Counted from the stretch's first letter, positions 55,201 to 63,806 are shown. The stretch is 64,000 bases of DNA from Stappia sp. BW2 (GCF_008107695.1 NZ_VIRG01000070.1:496001-560000), one strand, 5' to 3'. Notes: a model not told the origin generated them from the letters alone. Translations and numbers: made by a program.

Positions 55201-55350
55201 CCGGCGTGCCGGTTCCGCCTGGGCAGGGCTGGCCTCTGCCGCCGAGGTTGTTTCTGTGGTATCCGGGCCGCCGAAATCGAGTTTCAGGGCTTCTTCAACT
55301 GCTGAGAGAGCCGCTTCTGCCGGATCTTTCGCCTTTGTCGGATTTGCCAT
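49297..55350 (-). CDS. Giant apolipoprotein-like polar growth protein (GPR/RgsE-type)
   Basis: Protein of 2017 residues. An acidic then Arg-rich N-terminus (1-95) precedes two membrane helices (102-122 and 143-165). Some 1650 residues of helical 11/22-mer repeats follow, then a Pro/Ala linker (about 1830-1900) and a conserved C-terminal domain of about 115 residues (SLSVDIARAIDHETFVDLWN). Size, two membrane helices and apolipoprotein-like repeats match Agrobacterium GPR (2115 residues), which forms a ring at the growing pole, and its Sinorhizobium counterpart RgsE. Eleven consecutive 22-residue units lie at 53124-52399. Homology is judged by architecture; I could not align it. Confidence 0.8.
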   Translation of the reverse strand: MANPTKAKDPAEAALSAVEEALKLDFGGPDTTETTSAAEASPAQAEPARRSKGETRGQSQREEQRQSRRRGRGGRPPAANDDRRNIGNLIYSLQRRPSSAPFWGALALSALWAALGSSLFMTAFSDKVGSLTDPQTLIGSPEMILAVVGIVVPIIFFFVMAMMIWRAQEMRIVARGMTEVALRLAEPEDMAKESILSVGQAIRREVSAMGDGIERAIARASELEVLVHNEVSSLERSYNDNELKIRALIDELISQRESIVMNAERVRETIAGAHESFASQLSNTSGELGSTVDHATQRMIDAVNSRVEELTTTVDSRIESLGATLNASGNELVDSLTVRAEDYVARLSSTGNDLVDSLGETGATMWETLTARGNDVNERFANTANTFVETLSERSATINETLASSGNSVINTLSEKADEFRVTLETTGTNVGEIITARGEEINANLSLTSGRLIDTITSRTEELVSTVDNRVTTLDESLAETGNRVVESISEKGQAVSDTISIRGAEIVDTLSSRSTEVAEILRGTGESIVVDLSLRGGEIASKLDETAGSLTQTISVRGGELAEKLDSISERIYTAISINGSELDKRLAARSDEMASVLEQQTTGFREVLESVSGEFSASLGDQTGALTQKLAETGTQLAELIGSRGDRVAGDINQISGKITETLEVRGQALQDGLSSRLSELETIVTDRGGQLIDAFDTKTLLLSEALDSRLSTLDTTFATRIDSMDASLGNRIEAMDASLEQRYSAIDTTLSERIAAMDESLDQRYTAIDTTMGDRIASMNASLDQRYTAIDTTLGERIAAMDASLDQRYTAIDTTLGDRIASINASLDQRYTAIDTTLGDRIAAMDASLDQRYTAIDASLSERIAAMDATLEQRYTSIDTTLTDRIATMDSSLEHRFTTMDASLGERISTMDTSLEQRYAMMDATLSDRISTLDNSLEHRLSSMDTSLGERISTMDSALGSHINTLDLTLDQRTAAFEATLETRTQILSDAIENRTTGISDALEEKTRNITDVLADRSDAITLQLGQRIEAAGNTLAERAEEIGETLSQRVDTATSAMAGKAELISASMTSGTERIDETLDARARQISETLISRTKEIAKAFVEGQDEMTSALDNRLAEAGSVLGKQSEQLTESLSERIAEINVSLGAKVFEVAETLDSRASQLETVLNERLESISGTLTGESERARDILTAVISEAGATLSTESTRLRDVVQEAVTAAVQTLSDERNRTVEIVDSALSQATEKLSGEGDRMRQIVLGSVGEARGVLAGESQKAADVVTSAMNQATGAMSGESGKIRELVLSAVGDAARAMTAESEKARTLYAGTLAEFSGSLTGESEKVRNDLSGLIAEISGNLSAESEQARMTLAKTLEEIRGQMSSEAGMVRARVNSAVTEAADLLVGRGNEVANELLDKATALNEAFGARSGELAKIVGTDGNELINAIELRANDLTGRLSEVHAAILDAITVKGRDVTDTFAHTGLDATRSLVEAGDRIVASINERSEQATTLLTDTKRRLEEDVTDILNKIETSNSNLQGIVATAGDNLTEVEGNLARRAGEFRSAVDRAVSETNSTTALITEQVANLRDVTDTTLVDIKNLTGRFGDQSEELTKAARHLEDTNRSVESRVSERRTAIEEVADTLLAKTEAVDTLMRSFTKTLSETLETADDKARDAANMLSAAAEAASKQVSEQFESMRLTAGMEGQKARDAIRSAQDDIMTEMTRTVTEASDRFNDAAARMRDVAREVHRELEATRGELKQGVLNLPEEAEESSAALRKVVNEQIRALTELSEIVAKQSNALDISRPQAQAATASAAPAPAPAPQQPAPQVNYAPAPAAPARQQSAPASEPRPAPVNTRRQQPAPAETTSSGGKGWVADLLRRASRDEDANADTDMSRTPLQTVESLNSLSVDIARAIDHETFVDLWNRYRDGERHVFTRRLYTLQGQQTFDEIRQKYSRDPEFRTAVERYVADFEQLLAQVSRNDRDNMLGQTYLTSDTGKVYTMLAHASGRLD
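52399..53124 (-). repeat. Eleven in-frame 66-bp (22-residue) tandem repeats
   Basis: Inside the giant gene, units of the form LDQRYTAIDTTLGDRIASM (plus three residues) repeat every 66 bp with strict register: the first begins at 53124, the second at 53058. The inner units 2-6 are nearly identical at DNA level (for example GTCGTATCGATTGC recurs), while units 7-11 are diverged, which suggests recent expansion in the middle. Each 22-mer is two 11-mers with LxxRxxxxD pattern, as in apolipoprotein A amphipathic helices. Confidence 0.9.
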
Positions 55351-55632
55351 TTAGGGTCGCCTCACATCCGTACTCATTACACACCGGTAATCATGCAGAG
55401 CCACTGGCGCAGCTCTTTACAGCTATCTACCGGATGCGTCCTTGTTGCGGGCGCTGCCTACCTGTGGCACCACCGCAAAACCTGTTCGTGAGGGAGGGCC
55501 GCCGCTGACCGACCGTGAACTTTCCGTTCGACGGTACACTCCCCACCTTGCCGCATCAGTAACTGTAATGGCACAATCTCTCCTAACGAACAAGAAACGG
55601 CAATAGCGTGAGTCACTTAGGGGGCGGATTGA

Positions 55633-55947
55633 ATGCCGGATTTAAAGCATGTTGACGTAACGGCGGGTGCGGAAAAAGGTACCCTGAAACCCACTCTCAA
55701 AGCGGGAAATTTGACGGCTGCGCAAAAGCGCTGGTTGCAGAAAGGGCTTGAGCAGGCCGGTGGCAAGCTGCCTCTGTTCGATGACAACGGCCGTGAAATT
55801 CCGGCGCGAACAATTCGCGCCTGCATCGATGCGGGATGGGCAGAGCCTTGGTTTTCCAACCCAATCAAGCCCGACTGGCTGGTCTGCAAGCTGACGCCCG
55901 CCGCTATCGAAGCGCTTACCGCAAGTCAAAAAGCCAAAGAACGTTAA
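55633..55947 (+). CDS. Unknown small basic protein
   Basis: Not recognised. The 104-residue product has no signal peptide or membrane helix. LTAAQKRWLQKGLEQAGGKLPLFDDNGREIPARTIRACIDAGWAEPWF (shown as LTAAQKRWLQKGLE and ARTIRACIDAGWAEPWF) looks like a small helical or winged-helix fold, and the C-terminus KLTPAAIEALTASQKAK is helical. The codon use looks genuine. It lies opposite the giant gene with a 282-bp gap that shows nothing else. Confidence 0.65.
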   Translation: MPDLKHVDVTAGAEKGTLKPTLKAGNLTAAQKRWLQKGLEQAGGKLPLFDDNGREIPARTIRACIDAGWAEPWFSNPIKPDWLVCKLTPAAIEALTASQKAKER

Positions 55948-56197
55948 CGCCGAATCAGGTCATTAAAATTTTAGCGATTCAGGAAACCGGCGGAAACGCA
56001 AGGACTTTTTTAATCCTGTTTCGTAACCTGCGTTAAAACGCATTAACCATGAAATCAATTTTTTGGGGACATGGCCCGAAAGGGAGGGTTTGAACGACCG
56101 GTTTAACCGGGTGTTTGGGCTTCGGGTGCATTGTTTGGTCTCTACAGCTTGCGGCGGGGTGCCGTCAGGCAGGTACAGAGTAATGTGGAGCACCCTT

Positions 56198-56560
56198 ATG
56201 GCCCCTTCTTCCATGGCCCGCGTCGCCGGACGCGCCGGTCCGGAAGCACCGATCGATCTGGTGCAACTGGCGACAAACACGCTCGGCAACAGGGATCTTG
56301 AAGTGCAGGTCCTGTATCTGTTCAAGTCCCAGTCCATCTCGACTCTTGAGCGGCTGAAACAGGAAACCGACAACGCCGTTCGTCTTGACCTGGTACATAC
56401 GCTCAAAGGGTCTGCCCGTGCCATCGGTGCGGAACGGGTCGCGATTGTTTGCGAAAATCTGGAAGGCAAGATGCGGGCGAGCACGGATACGGCCACCGAA
56501 AACCTGATCGCGGCGGTGGATGAGGCAAACCGTTATATCCGGGACCTTCTGGAAGGCTGA
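56198..56560 (+). CDS. Hpt-domain histidine phosphotransfer protein
   Basis: Single Hpt domain of 120 residues. The phosphorylatable histidine lies in LVHTLKGSARAIGAERV, the classic HxLKGSA motif, within a four-helix bundle. There is no kinase or receiver domain, so it would relay phosphate between a hybrid kinase and a response regulator encoded elsewhere. GGAG seven bases before ATG 56198 decides the start; ATG at 56183 is an alternative. Confidence 0.82.
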   Translation: MAPSSMARVAGRAGPEAPIDLVQLATNTLGNRDLEVQVLYLFKSQSISTLERLKQETDNAVRLDLVHTLKGSARAIGAERVAIVCENLEGKMRASTDTATENLIAAVDEANRYIRDLLEG

Positions 56561-56624
56561 AGGCCAACTTACCTCTGATGGCGGGGCAGGGCAGATTGCC
56601 GCGTGGAAACGGCACGGTCCTTGA

Positions 56625-57008
<384 letters not shown>

Positions 57009-57036
57009 TCAGCTCACTGCAGACAGGATTTCAAAC

Positions 57037-57070
57037 AAAAGGCCCGCCGGCGTGAACCGGCGGGCCTTTT
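57037..57070. terminator. Bidirectional intrinsic terminator
   Basis: AAAAGGCCCGCCGG (57037-57050) pairs with CCGGCGGGCCTTTT (57057-57070) between convergent ferredoxin and MFS genes. Confidence 0.9.
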
Positions 57071-57092
57071 GTTTTGGTTGAGGGGCTGACGA

Positions 57093-58319
57093 TTATTCTG
57101 CCGGCTGGGCAGACGGCTTGCGGTACCAGAAGTCGACTTCGCGGCCTTCTTCCGGATTGCTCGGGATCAGGGTTGCCAGCAAAAGGCTGACCACCGCCAT
57201 GGCGGCTCCGGCGAGGAACACCGCGGACGGAGAAACCAGCCATATGAGCCCGAACGCCACGGGAATGAACACTGCGGCGATGTGGTTGATCGTGAAGGCA
57301 ACACCGGCGGTTGGCGCGATATCGGCCGGATCGGCGATCTTCTGGAAGTAGGTCTTGATGGCGATGGCGATGGCGAAGAAGGCATGGTCGACCACATACA
57401 GGCTGGCCGCCAGCGTTGCATTGGTGACAAAGGCGTAGCTGAGGAACACCAGAATCAGCCCGATATATTCCAGAACCAGCGCCTTGCGCTCGCCAAAACG
57501 GACGATCAGCCGTCCGATCTTGGGTGCCAGTACCATGTTGAAAGCGCCGTTCAGCAGGAACAGTCCCGCGACTTCGTGAACGTCGTAGCCGAACCGCTCC
57601 ACCATCAGGAACCCGGCGAAAACCGTGAAGATCTGCCGGCGGGCACCGGCCATGAAGGTGAGGGCATAATACAGCCAGTAACGGCGTCTCAGGATCAGCT
57701 TCTTGTGCTGCGGCACGCCTTCGCGGAAATGCGGATAGGCGATAACGAGGAAGACGAGGACGAGCAGCGTCAGGCCGCCAGCAATGGCGAAGACCACCGT
57801 GAAGGACAGTTCGAACATCTTCCAGGCCACGAAGATGACGCCATAGGCAATCAGCTGGGCGAAGGCGCCGACAGACAGGATCTTGCCCATGCTGGCAGCG
57901 GCTGTCGCCTTGGGCAGCCATTGCAGCGACAGCGACTGCGCCATGGTCTCGTAGTAATGGAAGCCGATCGACATGATCAGCGTCGTTACATAAAAGCCGA
58001 GGGCGGTCGGGAAATACCCCGTGACAGCCACACCGACGCCCAGCAGCAGCAGCGAGACATAGGCCAGCGTCTGCTCGCGCATCATCAACAGAAGATAGAC
58101 CGCGAGGAAGCTCAGGAAGCCTGGAATTTCGCGGATCGATTGCTGGATGCCGATCTCCCGGCCGGTGAAGTCCAGCTCCTGAACGGCGAAGTTGTTCATC
58201 AGGTTCCACCACGCAGCAAAGGAGAGCTGCATGGCGCCTGCCATGATCATCAGGAGAACCACTGGCGACCGCCAGCCGGTTGCCTCGTTCGGGTGGGCAT
58301 TCTGAGTGAAATAGGACAT
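57093..58319 (-). CDS. MFS transporter
   Basis: Inner-membrane protein of 408 residues with about 12 helices. It starts with a polar tail (MSYFTQNAHPNEATGWRSP). REIPGFLSFLAVYLLLMMRE and VLAPKIGRLIVRFGERKALVLEY fit the MFS loops between helices 2-3 and 8-9. Substrate unknown. It is divergent from an AraC regulator across 273 bp, which may control it. Confidence 0.82.
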   Translation of the reverse strand: MSYFTQNAHPNEATGWRSPVVLLMIMAGAMQLSFAAWWNLMNNFAVQELDFTGREIGIQQSIREIPGFLSFLAVYLLLMMREQTLAYVSLLLLGVGVAVTGYFPTALGFYVTTLIMSIGFHYYETMAQSLSLQWLPKATAAASMGKILSVGAFAQLIAYGVIFVAWKMFELSFTVVFAIAGGLTLLVLVFLVIAYPHFREGVPQHKKLILRRRYWLYYALTFMAGARRQIFTVFAGFLMVERFGYDVHEVAGLFLLNGAFNMVLAPKIGRLIVRFGERKALVLEYIGLILVFLSYAFVTNATLAASLYVVDHAFFAIAIAIKTYFQKIADPADIAPTAGVAFTINHIAAVFIPVAFGLIWLVSPSAVFLAGAAMAVVSLLLATLIPSNPEEGREVDFWYRKPSAQPAE

Positions 58320-58592
58320 TCTGTAGCCGTGGGAAATTGGGAACGTTTGCCGGTGTTATAAGCCGTTTCTAAACTCAATTACATCTTGCGTGTTAGCGCT
58401 GTTTTGTCATCAGATGTTTCCGAAGCGCCAAAATTCGGATGTGAAGACGACCGCAGTCCGGCGGGGCATGGCGCAAAAATCGTCTTTATGGTTCCAGGGG
58501 TCTTGTGGGGGGAGGCATCAGATGATGCTGAAGGTGACGAACCGGAGAGGCCTGACTGTGAAATTTCGGGGTGAAGGTATACGATCCGGCGC

Positions 58593-59381
58593 ATGAGCAT
58601 TCATCCTGAACTTGCCGAGTTTCCGAAAGAGATGGTGGCCGCGCCGATCATCGGGTATGCGCGGTCCCAGCTTCAGGGCCGGAACAACGGCTGGCATTCG
58701 CATGATGCTGCACAGCTGTTTCATGTGATCCGCGGATCGATTGCCATCGACACGGAAATGGGCACCTATTTCGTGCCACCCGAGCGGGCCGTGTGGCTGC
58801 CACCCAGGGTCAGCCACCAGACCCGGTATCTGACCGACACCGAGCTGCGCTACATCTACGTCCAATATGATTACACGCGGGATCTGCCGCAAACACCGCA
58901 GGTGATGCAGGTGACGACCCTGCTGAGAGCGCTTATCCTGGAGTTCATGTCCTATCCACGTTCGGAAACGGACAAGGGGCCGGCGGCACGGATCGCCGCG
59001 GTTATCCTGGATCAGCTGAAAATGCTGCCGGTCGCTCCACTCCAACTGCCAATGCCGCAGGATGCCAGGCTTCGCGAACTGTGCGAAGGCGTGGTGCGAT
59101 GCCCGGCGCATATTCCCTCGCTGAGCGAGGCTGCGGACCGCTGTGCGACGTCCGTTCGCTCGTTCGAGCGGCGGATCAAGGCGGAGACCGGCCTCAGCTA
59201 CCGGACCTGGTGCCGGCAGGTGAAGCTGTTCCGGGCGCTTGAGTTGCTTGCCTCCGGGCGCAGCGTTTCCGACGTCTCTCACAAACTCGGCTACGAGGGG
59301 CCGAGCGCATTTGTGTCGACCTTCAAAAAGGCCTTCGGGGTCACCCCCGGCCGTTACTTCGACGGTGTTGACGCGGATTGA
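58593..59381 (+). CDS. AraC-family transcriptional regulator with cupin sensor
   Basis: Regulator of 262 residues. An N-terminal cupin (about 20-110; NNGWHSHDAAQLFHVIRG; LPPRVSHQTRY) senses a ligand. The C-terminal AraC DNA-binding domain (about 160-255) has two helix-turn-helix units: LSEAADRCATSVRSFERRIK and VSDVSHKLGYEGPSAFVSTF with FGVTPGRYF. Probably controls the divergent MFS gene or itself. Confidence 0.88.
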   Translation: MSIHPELAEFPKEMVAAPIIGYARSQLQGRNNGWHSHDAAQLFHVIRGSIAIDTEMGTYFVPPERAVWLPPRVSHQTRYLTDTELRYIYVQYDYTRDLPQTPQVMQVTTLLRALILEFMSYPRSETDKGPAARIAAVILDQLKMLPVAPLQLPMPQDARLRELCEGVVRCPAHIPSLSEAADRCATSVRSFERRIKAETGLSYRTWCRQVKLFRALELLASGRSVSDVSHKLGYEGPSAFVSTFKKAFGVTPGRYFDGVDAD

Positions 59382-59449
59382 TCCTTGTCATGGCGACCCA
59401 ACTCTCCCGGGCGCAAAAAAGGTTCACCTGCTTTTTGGGGAGACAAAAG

Positions 59450-59875
59450 ATGTTCAAGAAAATCCTCGTACCCGTTGATCCCGCTGAAACCGGCTTTGCC
59501 GCGGAAGCCCTTGCGAAAGCCTCGCAATTTGCCCGCGACTACGGCTCCAAGATCCACCTGATGGCGGTGTGTCCGGAGGTTCAGAGCTTTGTGGCAAGCC
59601 AGCTTCCGGATGGCTGGCAGAAGCGTGAATTCGAGGAAACCTCGAAAATCCTCGACAAGATCGCCGAAGATCTGGACGTTCCCGAAGGCGCCATTGATCT
59701 GACCGTGCGCATGGGGTCGGTGTACCATGAAGTCATCGAGGAAGCGGAACGTGCAAGCTGCGATCTGGTGCTGATGACATCTCACAAGCCGGGCCTGTCG
59801 ACCTATTTCGTCGGCTCGAACGCTGCGCATATCGTGCGGCACGCACCGTGCTCGGTCATGGTGCTGCGCAGCTAG
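59450..59875 (+). CDS. Universal stress protein (UspA family)
   Basis: Cytoplasmic protein of 141 residues starting MFKKILVPVDPAETG. The C-terminal VGSNAAHIVRHAPCSVMVLRS corresponds to the ATP-binding G-2x-G-9x-G(S/T) motif, with the middle glycine replaced (GSNAAHIVRHAPCSV), so nucleotide binding is uncertain. GGGGAGA upstream sets the start; the open frame begins at 59378. It has its own short transcript after the AraC gene. Confidence 0.88.
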   Translation: MFKKILVPVDPAETGFAAEALAKASQFARDYGSKIHLMAVCPEVQSFVASQLPDGWQKREFEETSKILDKIAEDLDVPEGAIDLTVRMGSVYHEVIEEAERASCDLVLMTSHKPGLSTYFVGSNAAHIVRHAPCSVMVLRS

Positions 59876-60094
59876 GGTGTGGACCCAAAACCGAAGACGA
59901 AATGGCATGAGACATGGCAAAACCGCGTCAGGAAGGATGCACTGAGCGGGCTTTATGCCCGGTAAAGCATGGTGACGACACGCGGTGAAGCCATTTCATC
60001 TTCATTTATGAGGCGACACCCTGGAGCGTCATGCATCACGTCGGCCGCTCGATGCCTGGTCTATCAAAGTCGACCGGCTGGTCATTTCCAGTCG

Positions 60095-61222
60095 TCAGCC
60101 ATTGCGCGTCAGCAGAATGGCGACGGCTGCGTACCGGAAGGGGTAGAGGCTGGGGTCGGCCTTCAGGCGGTCTTCAGCTCTTGCAAAGATCCGATTGATC
60201 AGGTCCTCTCGCGATGGGCTTTCGGGCAGTGCCGCGCGCAGCACCGCTTCGGTGAAGGCGCGAAAGAAATTGACATAATCGCTGGTATAGCGGTCGAGGT
60301 CGCCGTCTTTCTTGAAGCGGTCGACGAAGGGGACCGCAATTTCATACTCCATCGCCCGATCGAGCGAAAAAAGCCCGGCGGCACCATAGGTTTCATCGGT
60401 GACCGGGTCGGTAAGTTCCTTCAGCTCACGCATATAGACCGGCTGGTAATAGCAGTCGTAGGCGTCCCTGCTGATGTCTCCGGTTTCGACGAAGTCCAGA
60501 ACCGCATCGTTCAGAAGGTCGTATAGTCCGTCACAGGTTCGAGCCGGTCCCTTGGAGCCAAACACTTCGACCAGCAGCTTCCCCCCTGGAACCAGCTCCT
60601 TTGCGCGGACGGCAAGGTAACGGGCAATGTCCTGTTTCGCCTGTTCAGCGAAGGCGCGCCGGTTTTCTTCTGAGACATAACCGTTTGCCCGCGCCACACT
60701 TGGCCCATTAGGCAAAATGTAACCTGGCAACTTGTCGACCGGACGGCGGGAGAGAAAGCCAATGGCGTTGAAGGTGGTGGCAAGGTGCAGGGTTTGCGGC
60801 GGGCAGAGCTGATCGTACATCGAGCCACCGATAGCGGCAGAGTAGATCCTGTCAGAACCGAATACCGAACCGCCATCCTGTCTGAGACTGCGAAAAAGTT
60901 CAGAAAAGTCGTTTGTGGGCAGGTCTGAATGGAAGGTCTGGATCGGCCGTTCCGTGCGAGCAAGCAACGCCGGGAGGGCGTGTTTCATGACCGCAATGGA
61001 ATTGCGGCCCTCCGAACAACCATAGTCGGCGACGCCGATGGGACCGGTGCCATCAACGGGCAAGGTCGCAATCGCCTCTTCTATCAGTGGCAGTATCGTT
61101 TCAATGGCAGTCCATTGGGCGGCCGAGTTGGCGTTGTAGAACCCTCCGCCCGACATGCCGGTTGTGGTTGCATGGGCAACAGGTTGCGAGAAAGGGTGAT
61201 CGGGTGTTGTGGTCCGTGCCAT
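60095..61222 (-). CDS. SABATH-type SAM-dependent carboxyl methyltransferase
   Basis: Methyltransferase of 375 residues resembling the Methyltransf_7 (SABATH) family, best known from plants where it methylates salicylate, jasmonate and similar acids. MSGGGFYNANSAAQW (23-37) matches the family N-terminal MxGGxGxxSYxxNSxxQ pattern, and VADYGCSEGRNS (64-75) the SAM loop. HSDLPTNDFSELFRSL and the later FNAIGFLSRRP correspond to LNDLPxNDFNxLF and SSxxxLSxxP of the family. The acid substrate is unknown. It is 33 bases from the next upstream gene on the same strand. Confidence 0.85.
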   Translation of the reverse strand: MARTTTPDHPFSQPVAHATTTGMSGGGFYNANSAAQWTAIETILPLIEEAIATLPVDGTGPIGVADYGCSEGRNSIAVMKHALPALLARTERPIQTFHSDLPTNDFSELFRSLRQDGGSVFGSDRIYSAAIGGSMYDQLCPPQTLHLATTFNAIGFLSRRPVDKLPGYILPNGPSVARANGYVSEENRRAFAEQAKQDIARYLAVRAKELVPGGKLLVEVFGSKGPARTCDGLYDLLNDAVLDFVETGDISRDAYDCYYQPVYMRELKELTDPVTDETYGAAGLFSLDRAMEYEIAVPFVDRFKKDGDLDRYTSDYVNFFRAFTEAVLRAALPESPSREDLINRIFARAEDRLKADPSLYPFRYAAVAILLTRNG

Positions 61223-61255
61223 GTATTCCCTTTCTGCGCCTTATGAATGGAAAAC

Positions 61256-62431
61256 CTACTTGGCCAGTTCCTTCATGGATTCCGTCAGGCCTTCGACGGT
61301 CATGGGAAACATGCGGCCTTCCATCAATTCGTTCAGCATCTGGATGGAATGGGTGTAGTGCCAGTGTTCCTGCCGGACCGGGTTCAGCCAGACCGCGCTT
61401 TTGTAAAGCCCGGTGACCCGCTGCATCCAGTCGGCGCCGGCTTCCTCGTTCCAATGCTCCACCGAGCCTCCGGGGTAGGCAATCTCGTAGGGGCTCATCG
61501 AGGCGTCGCCGACAAAGATGATCTTGTAGTCGGAGGGATACTTGTGCAGCACGTCCATGGTTGGGATGCGCTCCGTGTGTCGGCGGCGGTTTTCCTTCCA
61601 GACATATTCATAAAGGCAGTTGTGGAAGTAGAAATGCTCCATCACCTTGAATTCGGAACGCGCGGCTGAAAACAGTTCCTCGCAGACCCGGATGTGGTCG
61701 TCCATCGACCCGCCGATGTCGAAGAACAGCAGTACCTTGACCGCGTTGTGCCGCTCCGGGCGCATCTTGATATCCAGAAGGCCCTTGTGGGCGGTGGCCC
61801 GGATCGTGTCGTCGAGATCCAGTTCCTCCGCGGCGCCCGTGCGTGCGAAATTGCGCAGCCGTTTCAGGGCCACCTGGATGTTGCGCGTGCCCAGCAGCTG
61901 GGTGTCGTCCAGATCCTTGAACTCGCGCTTGTCCCACACCTTGACCGCGCGCCGGTGCCGGCTTTCGTGCTGACCGATGCGTACGCCTTCCGGATTGTAA
62001 CCGTAGGCACCGAACGGCGACGTGCCGGCTGTGCCGATCCACTTGTTGCCGCCCTGGTGCCGTTTCTGCTGTTCCTTCAAGCGTTCCCGCAAGGTCTCCA
62101 TCAGCTTTTCAAAGCCGCCGAGCGCCTCGATCTGCGCCTTTTCCTCTTCGCTCAGGTGTTTTTCGGCCAGGCGGCGCAGCCATTCTTCCGGTATTTCGGT
62201 GGCCGGTACGTCGCTCATGAGGTCGAGCCCCTTGAAGACATGGCCGAAGACCCGGTCGAACTTGTCCAGATTGCTCTCGTCCTTCACCAGGGTGAGACGG
62301 GCAAGGAAATAGAAATCCTCGACGCTCTTTTCTGCCAGATCCTTGTCCAGCGCTTCCATAAGCGTCAGATATTCGCGGAGCGAGACCGGAATGCCGGCCG
62401 ATTTCAGTTCGGTGAAGAAGGTAATGAACAT
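61256..62431 (-). CDS. VWA-domain protein (CoxE-like)
   Basis: Protein of 391 residues of the CoxE-like/DUF58-related VWA group. The metal-ion adhesion motif is in LFFDIGGSMDDHI (DxGxS form), with a later FVGDASMSPYE. The N-terminus MFITFFTELKSAGIPVSLREY is standard. Such proteins usually work with a MoxR AAA ATPase encoded next door; none is seen here, although its gene could be elsewhere. Start at 62431; the frame is open to 62491. Confidence 0.85.
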   Translation of the reverse strand: MFITFFTELKSAGIPVSLREYLTLMEALDKDLAEKSVEDFYFLARLTLVKDESNLDKFDRVFGHVFKGLDLMSDVPATEIPEEWLRRLAEKHLSEEEKAQIEALGGFEKLMETLRERLKEQQKRHQGGNKWIGTAGTSPFGAYGYNPEGVRIGQHESRHRRAVKVWDKREFKDLDDTQLLGTRNIQVALKRLRNFARTGAAEELDLDDTIRATAHKGLLDIKMRPERHNAVKVLLFFDIGGSMDDHIRVCEELFSAARSEFKVMEHFYFHNCLYEYVWKENRRRHTERIPTMDVLHKYPSDYKIIFVGDASMSPYEIAYPGGSVEHWNEEAGADWMQRVTGLYKSAVWLNPVRQEHWHYTHSIQMLNELMEGRMFPMTVEGLTESMKELAK

Positions 62432-62756
62432 GCTGTGAAAGGTAAGTTCCCGGCAGGAGCCTGTCGAGGGGCAAAACGGACGCTTTGACACGAGGCTTCG
62501 AAGCCTCTTGCGACTGGAGCGTAACGGGTCGGTTATCTTCCAGGACGTCGAAGCGAGGATGGTGTCGTGGCGGTGCTTCAGTTGGTTAGTTCAGCCTGTA
62601 AATGGGCTCGTTTGATGCATTGAACCGTAGGCCTTTTGCGAAGATGAGGTCATGCACAGAAACTCACGACCAAAACTTGCCTGTCTGACAACGTCAGAAG
62701 CTCGCCAAGTCGCCGGGGGGGCCGGCCGTTCGGCTGGATGACTTCACGTCCAGGTC
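62432..62756. other. Gene-free region between VWA and ycjF-like genes
   Basis: This 325-bp stretch contains no convincing frame. A G-run followed by CCGGCC-GTTC-GGCTGG (about 62719-62734) may form a small hairpin after the YcjF-like gene. Nothing else was seen. Confidence 0.3.
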
Positions 62757-63806
62757 TCAGGACTTACCGGATGGATCTTCTTCTTTTTTGGCAAACGAGA
62801 CCAGTTCGCCCATGAATTCGGAAATGGTGGGGCCGGTGCTGGCCACAAACGGGGCAGGTCTGCACACGGCAATTGCCGCAATGCCGATACGGGCTGTGAG
62901 CAGGCCGTTGACCATGCCTTCGCCCAGACGGGCAGAAAGCCGTGCCGCGAGCCCGTGGCCCAGCACCTGAGAGGCGAGGCTGTCGCCTGCGGCCATGCCA
63001 CCGGTGACCGCCAGATGCGCCATGACGTGTTTGGCAAGCCGGAGAAAGCCAAGCGTGCCGGGCCGCCCGCCATAAAGCGCGGACAGACGCCGGATCGTGC
63101 GGAGGTTTTCGAACAGAACCGCCAGCAGGTCGACCAGTGCCCGCGGGCTGACGGCCGTGACGATGGAGACGCGCTTTGCGCTGTTCATCACGATGCGCCG
63201 GGCTTCCAGATCGAGCGGGCCGAGCAGGTCGCGTTCGGCCAGTTTGACTAGGTCGCGGCCATCGATCACTTCCCGCATGTGCCCTGCAAGGGCCTTGCGC
63301 CCCTGCGCGGTTTCGGGACGATCCTTGTAGAGCGTGAGGAGTTCCTTCAGGCCCGCGGATGCCGCCTTTGCATCATCCGCTTCGGCGGCGCTTTGCAGCC
63401 CGTCCCGAAGGTGGTCAATGCGGCCAAGGCGCATGAGGCCCGCAATCTCGCGGGCAATCAGCCCGAGAAGGCCGAGTGCGGCCAGGGCGGCAAGGGCAAG
63501 ACCCAGCCAGCCCAGCCAGTCGGTTCGGGCGAAGAGATCCCGTATCAGGCTGTCGACCGCAAGGCCGACGGCAAGCGAGACAAGACCGGACAAGCCGACC
63601 ATCAACCACTTGCCGAAGCGAAATCCAGATCTGGGCGTGCTGGCGGCGCGGGGCAGGCGAGGCTCTTCCTCGTCGACAAAAGCCTGTGTGACCAGCGCTT
63701 CGCCAGCCGTGGGCATCCGTGTTTCGTCATCGGTCACGCGGACCTTGGCGTCGTCGAGACGAAAGGCGGCCGGTTTGCGATGGGACGGGGGCTGTGAACC
63801 GGTCAT
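62757..63806 (-). CDS. ycjF: YcjF-family membrane protein (TIGR01620)
   Basis: Protein of 349 residues. A charged N-terminus precedes two membrane helices (about 67-90 and 98-117). RRIVMNSAKRVSIVTAVSPRALVD and AALYGGRPGTLGF-like LSALYGGRPGTLGFLRL are family signatures. Its ATG overlaps the stop of the upstream ycjX by ATGA. The YcjX-YcjF pair is widespread and stress-linked in enterics; function is unclear. Confidence 0.88.
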   Translation of the reverse strand: MTGSQPPSHRKPAAFRLDDAKVRVTDDETRMPTAGEALVTQAFVDEEEPRLPRAASTPRSGFRFGKWLMVGLSGLVSLAVGLAVDSLIRDLFARTDWLGWLGLALAALAALGLLGLIAREIAGLMRLGRIDHLRDGLQSAAEADDAKAASAGLKELLTLYKDRPETAQGRKALAGHMREVIDGRDLVKLAERDLLGPLDLEARRIVMNSAKRVSIVTAVSPRALVDLLAVLFENLRTIRRLSALYGGRPGTLGFLRLAKHVMAHLAVTGGMAAGDSLASQVLGHGLAARLSARLGEGMVNGLLTARIGIAAIAVCRPAPFVASTGPTISEFMGELVSFAKKEEDPSGKS

